This document shows positions 1 through 10,300 of a stretch of 16,421 bases of DNA, in pieces. A program made the position numbers and the translations under genes. The notes beneath the pieces were generated by a model. That model made no database searches. It was not told the origin of the DNA and saw only the letters and a list, made by a program, of their open reading frames with translations. The first letter of the stretch is position 1. Every line of letters begins with the position of its first letter. This DNA is from PVC group bacterium (ex Bugula neritina AB1). Its GTDB lineage: Bacteria; GCA-001730085. Location: positions 1 through 16,421 of the forward strand of contig MDLB01000070.1 of assembly GCA_001730085.1 (NCBI GenBank). Direction: 5' to 3'.

Positions 1-72
1 TTCTAAAATTTTATGGAGCGTTGGATTTCTTTTTGCAAAACGTTCATATGCTTCATAGCTTACAAAACTCAT
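1..72 (-). CDS. N-terminal 24 codons of a divergent gene (partial, unknown function)
   Basis: Read on the minus strand, an ATG at 72-70 opens a frame that runs through position 1 without a stop. It encodes 24 residues beginning MSFVSYEAYERFAKRNPTLH. The mixed charged, aromatic and polar composition looks like a real cytoplasmic protein, unlike the Phe/Tyr/Ile-rich translations that AT-rich spacer DNA gives. An AGAGGGG Shine-Dalgarno (84-90 on the + strand) lies 11 nt upstream of the ATG. The same heptamer precedes the giant gene on the other strand, which supports both starts. I see no signal peptide and do not recognise the family from so short a piece. The gene is head-to-head with the giant adhesin gene, so the two could share a control region, but nothing here shows a functional link. 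Confidence 0.6.
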   Translation of the reverse strand, partial: MSFVSYEAYERFAKRNPTLHKILE

Positions 73-83
73 TTGTATTTTTT

Positions 84-90
84 CCCCTCT
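84..90 (-). promoter_or_regulatory. Ribosome binding site of the divergent gene
   Basis: On the minus strand this reads AGAGGGG, followed by an A-rich 11-nt spacer and the ATG at 72-70. The spacing is slightly long but acceptable. The heptamer is identical to the one before the giant gene, and this decides the start of the partial gene. Confidence 0.55.
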
Positions 91-137
91 ATATCTATTT
101 ATTTTTTTGATCATAATCTTAGCCACTTTATCTTTGA

Positions 138-168
138 ATTATATTTATTTTTAGATTATTTAAGGCAA
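138..168 (-). promoter_or_regulatory. Candidate sigma70-type promoter for the divergent gene
   Basis: On the minus strand a perfect TATAAT (138-143 on the + strand) is preceded by TTGCCT (163-168), a 4-of-6 match to TTGACA. The 19-nt spacer is wider than the ideal 17. It would give a leader of roughly 60 nt that includes the ribosome binding site at 84-90. In DNA this AT-rich a TATAAT can arise by chance, so this is a candidate only. Confidence 0.3.
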
Positions 169-498
169 TTCTTTCTTATATATTATACTTCAATTGTAAC
201 TATATCTTTATCTATTTTTTGTATTTTTTATCTTTATACTCTTAACTTTTATACTTTTTTTATTTTAGTGCAGAGGGTTCATGTTATTTTTTTTATTAAA
301 AATACTCTTAAATTTATTAAAAAAAAAAGGATTAAAGATCTTTAAATTTCTATGTTTTTTGACTCGCTTATCTGTTCCAAGAAGAAGGGGGTCTACAAAT
401 CAACATTTTTATGATAATGTTATGTGTGGGATTTTTAAGGATACTTACAGAGATCTTTTCGAAACACCCCATATACTTTGTTGAAATAAGTCTTACAA

Positions 499-531
499 AA
501 GGCTGTTGTTTTGGGAAAACTTCAGAGCCTT
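499..531 (+). other. Nested inverted repeat / possible RNA hairpin
   Basis: An outer stem AAGGCT (499-504) pairs with AGCCTT (526-531). An inner stem GTTTT (508-512) pairs with AAAAC (516-520) around a GGG loop. Internal loops of 3 and 5 nt separate the stems. The two perfectly paired, nested segments are suggestive, but the T-run downstream is short and offset, so a rho-independent terminator is not well supported. It could be an operator, or a leader structure if transcription of the giant gene starts upstream of 499. Confidence 0.3.
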
Positions 532-544
532 AATAGATACATTT

Positions 545-574
545 TTGATTAAAAATAACAAGATTTTTAATGAT
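545..574 (+). promoter_or_regulatory. Weak candidate promoter for the giant adhesin gene
   Basis: TTGATT (545-550, 4 of 6 to TTGACA) and AATGAT (569-574, 4 of 6 to TATAAT) are separated by 18 nt. A better -10-like hexamer, TATATT, sits at 585-590 but has no good -35 at the proper distance. Either would leave a leader of about 60-90 nt before the ATG at 670. The evidence is weak because the region is AT-rich. Confidence 0.2.
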
Positions 575-653
575 TAATTTCAACTATATTATGAGGTATT
601 TTGTGAATATTTTTACTAGGGGGTAAGTGTTCTGATTGTGTGCTTATATATTT

Positions 654-660
654 AGAGGGG
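654..660 (+). promoter_or_regulatory. Ribosome binding site deciding the start of the giant gene
   Basis: AGAGGGG lies 9 nt upstream of the ATG at 670, an ideal spacing. It directly abuts the in-frame ATG at 661, which therefore has no usable spacing. The start at 670 is preferred. A GTG at 640 is also in frame but has no well-placed ribosome binding site, and an in-frame TGA at 604-606 closes the frame upstream. Confidence 0.7.
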
Positions 661-669
661 ATGTGTGCC

Positions 670-1335
670 ATGTCTTGGGAGAGGGTTCGGAGTGAAGATC
701 CAAAAAGACCTGTTTGCGTTTTAATTGTCAAAGACGGTAAAAATTTTCAAGAAATTGAAATCAATGAAGATACATTTTTGCAGGTTTCTAAAAATGCAGA
801 ATATCAAATTTTATTTAAGGCTTATCGGAGAGAAATGCAGAAAGGTGGCGATAGCTTTGTTGCCTTTGCTGAAGGGAAGGATCTTTGCCTAGAATATGCC
901 GGAGAAGTAACCCTCACATTGTCCGATTTTTTTCTTGAAGATTCTAACTCCTATATTCTTTTACCCTCTGCCCTATCCCCTATTCATAAAATCTCTGCAT
1001 CTGAAGTCCCCTTAGGTGTTCACTTTGCCAATGATAAATCCCTTATATATGCTTATGGCCACAAAGAAAGTCTTTTTAGCTTTTTAGAGCAGGAAGATGT
1101 TTTATCTTTTCTAGATCAAAAAGAAAACTTTACAACCAACTATGTAAGTTTATTCCCTACTTCTTTAGCTTCAGAAGATGGCTATGACTTCTCTGCCGTT
1201 TCTAATACAGATGAAATGAATTATTGGAAAGGAGCCTCTTTCTTAGGAATAGGAGGTGCGTTAGCTGGAATAGGGGGTGCTTCTGTTTCTTCTACGGCAT
1301 CTGCTTTTTTGGCTAAAGCTATCAAGGGGTCTGTT
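670..1335 (+). other. N-terminal BapA-prefix-like module plus Gly-rich hydrophobic segment (residues 1-222)
   Basis: The first ~100 residues alternate hydrophobic and polar residues. They end in a segment (residues ~72-88) that reads as hydrophobic strand, turn, hydrophobic strand, Asp-Phe-Phe. In BapA/LapF-type proteins a similar prefix domain ends in an acidic-aromatic motif and is followed by a Trp and a Gly/Ala-rich stretch. Here W186 precedes a run of GIGGALAGIGGA (residues 194-205) and Ser/Ala-rich sequence. A retention or membrane-proximal role is inferred from that architecture, not seen directly. Cys16 and Cys73 are present, which is unusual for type I-secreted adhesins. Confidence 0.5.
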
Positions 1336-4300
1336 TTATTAGGTCCAGCTGTTCAAGAACACGGCTTAGTTGTTAATGTTTATTCTGAAGAGGGGGCACT
1401 GCTTGCTGAAGAAGTCCCTCTTGATCCTACTGGAGCCTTTGATCTGGATCTAGAGGGACAATATGAAGGTGCTGTTTTATTGCAAGTTCACGATACTTCT
1501 CCAGGTCCAGATTACATGGATGAGGCAACTGGAGAGATGAAAGATTTAGATAAAGACATTCGAACAATCGCTTATATTGGTGAAGCCCAAAGTGATTACG
1601 ACATGAATGTTAATCCACTAACAGAAGTTGTCGTTAGAAAAATGGGTATTCCTGAGAATCTTGGGAGTGAAGAGGGATCTTTAACCCTTGGAGAAATGAT
1701 AGGGGAAAATCCCGAAGAGTCTATACAGTCTGCTAGTGCTGGGGTAGCAAAATCTCTAGGTCTAGAGGGGGTTGACCTTCTTTCTGCGACGGTGACCCCT
1801 TTAGTGACGCAGGATGGAGAAACGAAGGACGATGTTGACCCTTATGGGAAGGTTTTAGCTGCGATTTCTGCTTTGGAATATACACAGGGGGAAAATACAT
1901 CGGATGTTTTAGATCAGCTTGCAGCAAATATAGATGGAGACAAATTGAACGTTGAAGTTTATAAAAGTCTACAAAAAAGTGTTCAAGAAACTTTAAATAT
2001 TAAAATGGAAGAGCCAACGTCTTTTGCTGATACGGTTGATATTTCAGAGCATACAGAATCTAACTCTGTTATATACAAAGTCGGTAAATTTGCAGGGCAT
2101 TCGGGCTTTACTTATAGGCTGGAAGGGGTTGATGCTGACTCCTTTGAAATTAATGAAGAGGGCTTTTTAAAAATTATTGATAATGTAGATTATCAGGCAA
2201 AGCCAACCTACTTTGTTAGTGTTTTTTTATTGGATGAAGAGGAGAATGAGATTCTTGAAGAGCTAACGATCAATGTGAAAGACGTTGAAGATGTTGATTT
2301 AGATGCTTCGATTGAGGGTAATCAAGATTCGATTTCACGTTATGTGAACAGTAAAGAAGTTTTGGAGGGGGTTTCTTTTTGCCAAAATATAAAGGCTCCT
2401 TCGTCTGAAGATATTGAGTCTTTGACAGTGAGATTTGAAGGGAAGGCTTTTGATGTTTCCCAAGATAAAGTATTGCTTGGAGATGTAGCTGTTGTTACAG
2501 AAGAGAGTGAGGGGCAGAACCTTCAAGTGGGGACCGTTTTAGGCGTAAGCTATATATATGATGCTGATGATAAATCTCTATCCCTTTCGAAGACGAGTGG
2601 AGAGTTTTTCTTGAGTGAGGAAATCAAGGAAATTCTTGAGGCTGTACAGCTTCAAAATCTATCAGATCTCCCAAGCAACGGTGAGCGAAAAATTTCAATT
2701 GTTTATGTGGATCATGACGGGCATGAAAGTCTTGAAGCGACAGCTGCTTTGGAAGTTATGGCTGATCCTCCTTATGTTTTGAATATTTCGGATAATTTTG
2801 AAAGCTCGACCACGTCTGAACAGGTTACCTATACAGTTGAGTTTAGTAAAGATATAGATGGTGGTTTTTCTGCTGAAGATATTTTTTTATTAGACTCTTT
2901 GGGAGAACCTTTGGATTTGACATCTTGGGAAATAGGAGAGCCTCAAAGCGATAACGGGAAGATCTGGACTATTACGCTTAAGCCTATAGATGAAAAAGTT
3001 GATACCGCAGAAGTTTTTTTAGGGATAAGACAAGGCGCTGTGAAGGATATCTATGGAAATGAAAGCGTCGAAACTCTTCAAGAAGAATCTTCGCAAAAGT
3101 TTGATTCAACAGCTCCTAGTTTTGAAAAAGGCTTTTCTGTCGAGATAGAGCTTGAAGAAAATAACGCTCTTGATCAGGTTGTGCATGATACGCAAGCTAG
3201 GGATGATGTTTTTTCGGAGATAGATCAAGGTCTTACTTATCAAATAAGAGTTGGTGAAGATATGAATGAAGATGTTTTTGATATAGATTCAAGCGGGAAA
3301 ATTTTTTCAAAGAAAAGTTTTGACTATGAGGAAAAGTCTTCTTATAGTTTTGATGTTCTTGTTGAAGATGAACAAGGGTTGCAGTCTTTGCAATCGATCA
3401 CTCTTAATGTTTTGGATCAAGATGAAGCTCCTGTTTTTTTAGATAATGGTCAAGAAGAAATCATTCTTCCAGAGCATTCGCCCTTAGGCTTTGTTGTTTT
3501 TGATGTGGATACTTCTGATGATAATCAGGAGGTTGATAAAGGGGTTGTGTATAAGTTAGATCCCTTGGATGATCTTTTTGAAATAAACGAATCAACAGGT
3601 CTTATCGAGTTGAAAGGGATTCCAGATTTTGAACACGAAGAAAGTCATGATTTGACCGTTGTTGCTACGGATGATCTTGGCCAAAGCTCCCAAAGATTGT
3701 TTCAAGTTCTCATTAAAGATGTGGATGAACTGGACTTAGACAAAGAGGCGATTGGCTTTCAAAAGTACCACTCTATTACAGCTAATGCTAGTGACATTGC
3801 GAAAGGGGTTTCTTTTGGCGTAAATGTGAGTGAGCCTCTTGTTGGAGCGGTTAAAGATATTCAAGTAGCTTTGAGTGGGGATGGGATTTCTTTTGATCAT
3901 GATAAGTTGGTTTGGGAAAGAGATGTAGAAATTGATTTGAACGAAGATTTTGATCAAAAAGGAAGTTTGACGGAGTTTCTTTATCGCTACAGTAAGGAGA
4001 CTCAGACACTTCTGATTTCTAAGTCAAGTGGAAATTCTTTTTCGTCTATACAGGCAAAGTTACTAGTAGATAATATGACTTTGAAAAATACGCAAGAGGT
4101 TATTCAGAGTGGAGAACGTATTGCGCAAATCAACTATGGAGATGAGGAAGGTCATTATGGGGAGCCGTCTATTGCTGTCATAAATGTAGATGCGATTATC
4201 CCCCGGGTTCTAAGTTTAACAGATGATACCGAGTCTACCGTATCATCTAAAGATGTTACATATACGCTAACTTTTAATAAGGAAATTGATGCAAGTTTTG

Positions 4301-7300
4301 ACTCAGAAGGGATAGAACTTGTGAATGCTGAAGGGGAAGTCCTTGATGCCTCACAATTTGTTATTGATCCTCCGGTTTCAGAAAATGGACTTGACTGGAA
4401 TGTTCGTATTACTCCTCGCTCGAATGAAGTAGAGATGGAAGTTCTTAGGCTGCGATTAAAGGCAGGAGCGATTCAAGATTTTTATGGGAATAAGAATGAG
4501 TCTTTTGAACAAGAAGTTTCAAGTCAATCTTTCGATACAAAACCTCCTATTTTTTCCGAAGAAAATGTTTCAAGCTTGAGTGTTAAAGAGAATGTCTCTT
4601 CAGGAGAACTATTGTTTGATGCACAGGCTAAAAACGACAAAGATGCACAGTATGATGAAGATATTCGTTATGAGCTTAAGGGGAAAGATTCTGAAGATTT
4701 TGCTTTAACAGAAGATGGAGAGGTGCGTTTTGTAGAGTCTCCGGATTATGAAGTTAAAAAATCATATAGCATTTCTATTACAGCTAAAGATGAAGTGGGA
4801 CTGGAATCAACGCATGAGTTGAGTGTAATTATTGAAGATGTTAATGAGCCAGCTATTTTTAAAAATGGTTCAGAGGACTTCTTGTCTGTTCCAGAAAATA
4901 CAGATAAAGGTGTCCGTATATATAATGTCCAAGCCATAGATGATGGAAAGCTTCCTGATGAAGGAGTTTCTTATAGTATTAAGGAAGATGAAGGTAAGGC
5001 CTATTTTGAGATAAATGATGAAGGGCATTTGATGATTAAGAATCGTCCTGATTTTGAAACTGTTAATGCTTTTGATTTAACTATTTTGGCTACAGATGAT
5101 AATGGCTTTTCGAGTGAAAAAAAACTAACCATAAATATTAAAGATATAGATGAGGTTGATTTAAATTCTTTTGATAGCGGTGTCCAATATGAATATCGCA
5201 CGATTTCTAATATGGAGGATATTTTAAAAGGAGCAAACTTTGGTTTCGATATTGCGGAGCCTAATGAGGGCATCCAATCAATTAAAATGACTTTAGGCGG
5301 ATCTGGTCTAATTCTCGACTCAGATCAACTTGTTTTAGGTGAAACGATAGATCTTGCTCGAGATATTGAGATTGTAGATAGTAACGCAAACGTCACGTAT
5401 TCTTATGATAGAGCGGCTCAAACAGTTATTGTTTCTAAGAGTGATAATGAAACCTTGGAGCCACCAGAGGTTAAAGATATTCTTGACTCTATGAAAATCA
5501 TGAATACTTCTGAGGGGGTTAAGGATGGGGAAAGAAAGGTTCTAATCAATTATACCGATACCGATGGAAATGAAGGCGAGGTTTCTGCGGCGATCATGGA
5601 GGTTTATGCAACTTCTCCAAGGGTTAAAGCGATTGAAGATTCTTTTGATCAGAAAGATTCTGCCGAAGAAGTTTTTTATACGATAGAGTTTAGTCATGAA
5701 GTGGTTGCTCCGTTTTCTTCGAGTGAAATTGAGTTGATTGATAGTGATGGAGTTATTATCGACAAAACCAAATGGATCTTAGGTACTCCCCACACGCAAG
5801 ATGGTCTTTTTTGGAAAGTTGGAGTTACTCCTCCTTCGGGAACTCTTGATACCCTAGATGTTCGTCTAAAAATAAAAGAAGGTGCGGTGAAGGATATTTA
5901 TGGGAATAATAATGAATCTTTTCTCCAAGAGCTATCTAGTCAGCGTTTTGACACATCTCCAGTTTCTTTTCAAGGAGAACCTGTTGTAGAGGTTGACCTT
6001 GTTGAAAACTTTTCACCATGGAAGGTTGTTTATGATGCAGAGGCTAAAGATGATTCGAATAGCCTTTTTGATGAAGGGATCTTTTATAGATTGCAACCTT
6101 TGTCTAAAGAAGATTCATTGCCTTTTTCGATTGACGCAAAAACAGGAGTTGTCACATTAAAAGAAAAAATCGACTATGAAATACAGACTCAGTATGAGTT
6201 TCTTGTTTTGGCAGAGGATGAGCAAGGATCTACAGATCAAAAAACACTCAAAGTGAATGTTTTAAATATTGATGATACGCCGCCTGTTTTTATTAAAGGC
6301 GAAGAAGACTCTATTTATGTGAAAGAAAATATCTCAGCAGAGACAGTTCTTTATGATGTTGAGGCGAAAGATGATACAGGGCAGGCGGATGAAGATATTT
6401 TTTATCTTTTATCAGGTGACGATCGGGATGAATTTTTTATTGAGACAACTGGAGAGCTTCATTTTAGAGGGAAGTTTGACTATGAATTAAGGCAGACGTA
6501 TGACTTAATGATTTTGGCTCTTGATGGAGAGGGAGATTCCTCTCAAAAAAAACTATCTGTACTCGTTGAAGATATCGATGAAGTTGATTTTGATAAAAAT
6601 ACAGAAGGCTTGCAAGATGTTGATACGATTGTAGCTAATGGAGAGGAATTCTCTTTCGGAGTCTCCTTAGCTCAAAATGTTTCAGAGCCATCTTTAGAAA
6701 ATATTAAGTCAGTTAAAGTTTTGTTTCAGAATGATACATTTGCTCTTTTTTCTGACAAGATAATCTTAAATGAAGAGGTTTCTTTAAATACCGACTCCTC
6801 TGGCAGTGACATAAATATAGGTCAAATTTCCTCTTTGAAATATAGTTATGCTGTTGCAGAAGATAAGAGTTGCTTGCTCATTTCTAAAAGCAATGATGAT
6901 GTTTTTGAAGGATTTGAAATCCAGACAATATTGAGTGAGGTCAAAATAAAAAGTGACATAGAAATTCTCCGAGATGAGCAAAGGCAGCTTGAGCTTAGCT
7001 ATATTGATAGCGATGGCTTTGAGGGGGAGGCTTCAGTATTAAATGTTGATATTTATGGGGCTCTGCCAGAAGTTAAATCGATTTCAGATAATATACAGGC
7101 GAATGTCACTTCTGATGAAGTTATCTATACGGTAGAGTTTAATAAAGCGATAGTTCAAGGCATTTCTCCTGAAGCGATTTCTTTTGTTACTCAAGAAGGA
7201 GAGGAGTTGTCTAGAGAAGATTATGATATAGCCATTTTGGAAATGGATAAAGGTTTTACATGGGGTATCAAGATGACCCCTGTAGCAGAAAAAATAGATA

Positions 7301-10300
7301 CAGTTCCTATTTTTTTAAAAATTTCTGAAGAGGAGTTGAATGATAAGTATGGCAATACAAATAAAGAGTTTCTGCAAGAGGTTTCGTCTCAAAGTTTAGA
7401 TACAACTTCTCCCCAATTTTTGAATATTCTTAATGATGTTCATGTTTTAAATGTTTCTGAATTTACCGACAGTTTCAAGGTTATTTATGATGCTTCTGCT
7501 AAAGATGATGCGTCATCTGATATTGACGAAGGATTGATGTATAGCTTGAGTGGTGCTGACAGTGATCTTTTTAAAATTAATCAAGATACAGGAGAGCTTT
7601 TTGTTCGGTCTCGCTTGGATTATGAACGAAGCACAAAGCACGATATTAATATTATCGTAAAAGATGGTCAAGGTTTGACAAAGGTTCAGGCTTTTGAAAT
7701 CAATGTGATTAATGAAGATGACACTCCTCCTGTTTTTCAAGAGACATCTACAGTGGAAATAAAAGTTGCTGAAAATACCTCTGAGAAAGAGGTTCTTTAT
7801 GATTTTCAAGTGACGGATGACTCTGTTCCAGATGATGATGTTATGTATTTTCTTACAGGGAAAGATGCCTCTTTCTTTGCCATAGATGATAAAGGTCAAT
7901 TAACGTGCAACGGTCGTTTTGATTATGAGGGTAGACAGACGTATGAGCTCTCAGTTGTCGCTTTAGATGGTGAAGGGATGATGTCTTTTAAAGACTTAGA
8001 GGTTTTCATCACAGATATTTCTGAAGTTGACTTAAACTTGAATGTGGAAGGGTTTCAATCAGAATCTTTTTTTGAAATTAATGCGGTAGAGGTTGGGAGT
8101 GGATTTTCTTGTTTTTCTGAAGTCGGCGAGCCGATCCCAGAGGATGTTTCTGTTGTTAAAATTCTTGTCGGAGGAGAATCGCTCAGTCTTAGTGAAGATA
8201 AACTTGTTTTTGATAAAACAAGTACACCTGATGAAGCTTTTGATCCAACAGAGATGGATTTAGATCAAAATGGTTTTTATGAAAATATAGCGATTGGGAT
8301 CGTAGAAGATTTAGATTGTAGATATGTTGAAAGAGATAAGACCTTTGAATTCTTTTTGAAAAATGAGAAAAGTTTTTCAGGCGATGATGTAAAAACTTTA
8401 TTGAATGGATTAAAGTTTAAAAATGAAGCAGACAGCTCAAAAGATGGGGAAAGAATCTTAACCATATCTTATATTAATGCAGAGGGAGACGAGGGAGAGG
8501 CTTCTCGTGTTGCTTTAAGTGTTCAAGCGACACGTCCAACATTGCTAGCTGTTAGTGACAATGCTCAAGAACAAGTAACTAGAGAAGAAGTTACGTATAC
8601 TATGATATTTAGTCATAGTCTTGAAAAGAGTTTGACGTCGGATGATATAGAAATTATTGATGAAGAAGGTCAATCTTTAGATAAGAGTCAGTGGATTTTG
8701 AGTGACCCTCTTACAAAAGATGGTGTGACTTGGAATTTTTCTTTGAAGCCAGTGGAAGAGAGCTTTGATACTGTAGCTGTTCGCATAAAGATTCCTCAAG
8801 GAAAAGTGCAAGATGTCTATGGAAATACTAATCTTGATTGTGTTCAAGATGTCCAGAGCCAGGCTTTTGACGCAACGGCGCCTATTTTTGAAGGAGGAGA
8901 ACGTGTCGAGGTTGATCTCGTGGAAAACGCTTCAGCGGATACAGTTTTTTACGATGCTCAGGCTAAAGATGATCGTAGCTCGGATCCCGATGAAAGAATT
9001 GATTATAGACTTCAAAAAGGGTTGGATGAAGCGGAGGTAACCTTAGATAAATCTGGGAATCTTCGCCTTAAGGAAAGTGCAGATAGAGAAACAAAAAGTC
9101 AGTATCAGATTAATATTGTTGCCACAGATGATCAGGGAATGGAAAGTGTCCAAAATGTCGTTGTCAATATTCTCGATGAAGACGAAGCTCCTATTTTTGA
9201 TACAGAGATGGAGAATGAGTTAGTCATCGCAGAAAACTCCTCCAAAGGCTTTGTTATTTATGATTTTCAAGCACAAGATGACGGAAAATCTATTGATCAA
9301 GAAATAATCTATACATTAGAAGGTGGTGAAGATTTTTTTGAAATCAATGAGGAAGATGGGAAGCTTTTATTAAAAAATCGGACAGATTTTGAACAACAAG
9401 ATAGCTATGACCTTGTGATTCTTGCAACAGATTCTTTAGGACAATCCACTCGTCATTTTTTAACAATGAATATTGCAAATGTTGATGAAATTGACTTGGA
9501 TGCAGATCAAGATGGAGTTCAAACAGATTCTTTAAAAATTGCTAATTTACAAGATATTCAAGAGGGTACAAAGTTTGACTTAAACGTTTCAAAGCCAATA
9601 GCTGATAATATCCAGAAAATACAAATGGCTTTGAGTGGTGAAGGGTTAGATACGGATTTTGACTCTTTGATTTTAGAAAAAGACCTTGCGGTTGCTTTGA
9701 AAGAAGACTTTGTGCAAGAAGGTCAATGGTCAGGCTTTTTATATTCATACACTTATGAAAATCAAACTCTTTTGATTTCAAAAGCAGGGGATCAAAATTT
9801 TTCACCTTCCCAAATAAAACTTATTTTGGATGAAGTGAGTTTAAAAAATACAGAAGAATCTCCCAATAAGGGTAGCCGTGTGCTACGGATTAGTTATATA
9901 GATGAGCTTGGTAACGAAGGAGAGCCCTCTTTTGCGACAATTGAAGCGAATACGGTTCTTCCTGAGGTTAAAACTATTCGAGATAGTCTCGACATAGACG
10001 TTACCCGAGATGAAGTTATATATACCATAGAGTTTAGCCATAGTGTTGGTTCAAGCTTAACAGCAGATGTCATAGACTTGGTTGATGAGTCTGGCAATGT
10101 TTTAGATAGAGATTCTTGGGAGATCGGCACTCCTCAGACAGAAAATGGTGTCCTATGGACATTGACCGTAACTCCTCTTGAGGAGCAGGTTGATACAAGT
10201 TCTGTTTGTCTAAAGATAGATGAAGGGAAGGTTCAAGATCTCTATGGGAATCCTAATGTTGCTTTTCTTCAAGAAATTTCTTCTCAAAGTTTTGACACAA

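Larger units (their letters stand above)
91..653. other. Divergent AT-rich intergenic region without a convincing gene
   Basis: This stretch separates the two head-to-head genes. Most of 91-350 is extremely A/T-rich with homopolymer runs (for example the A-run around 319-328). The translations there are low-complexity Phe/Tyr/Leu/Ile strings. Position 332-345 is a perfect 14-bp palindrome, TTAAAGATCTTTAA. Positions about 361-480 are noticeably less AT-rich than their surroundings. Positions 499-531 can form a nested hairpin. I found no tRNA, recognisable riboswitch or inverted-repeat pair marking an insertion sequence. The length, over 550 bp, is generous for a bacterial promoter region and may hold regulatory sites for the giant gene. 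Confidence 0.6.

Noticed and set aside
13-345. Open frame of 110 codons on the + strand
   Set aside because: The translation is almost all Phe, Tyr, Leu, Ile and Lys, as expected from AT-rich non-coding DNA. There is no ribosome binding site, and it overlaps the better-supported divergent gene at 1-72.
332-345. TTAAAGATCTTTAA palindrome as an operator
   Set aside because: A perfect palindrome, but made mostly of A and T in AT-rich DNA. There is no second copy and no known regulator match, so it is only mentioned within the intergenic entry.
368-472. 34-codon frame on the minus strand
   Set aside because: Too short and without a ribosome binding site. It is kept only as a low-interest remark on a possible element remnant.
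281-484. Open frame of 67 codons on the + strand
   Set aside because: It starts in an A/T homopolymer region, has no Shine-Dalgarno, and the protein matches nothing I recognise.
661-669. ATG at 661 as the start of the giant gene
   Set aside because: The AGAGGGG ribosome binding site touches this ATG with no spacer, whereas the ATG at 670 has an ideal 9-nt spacing.
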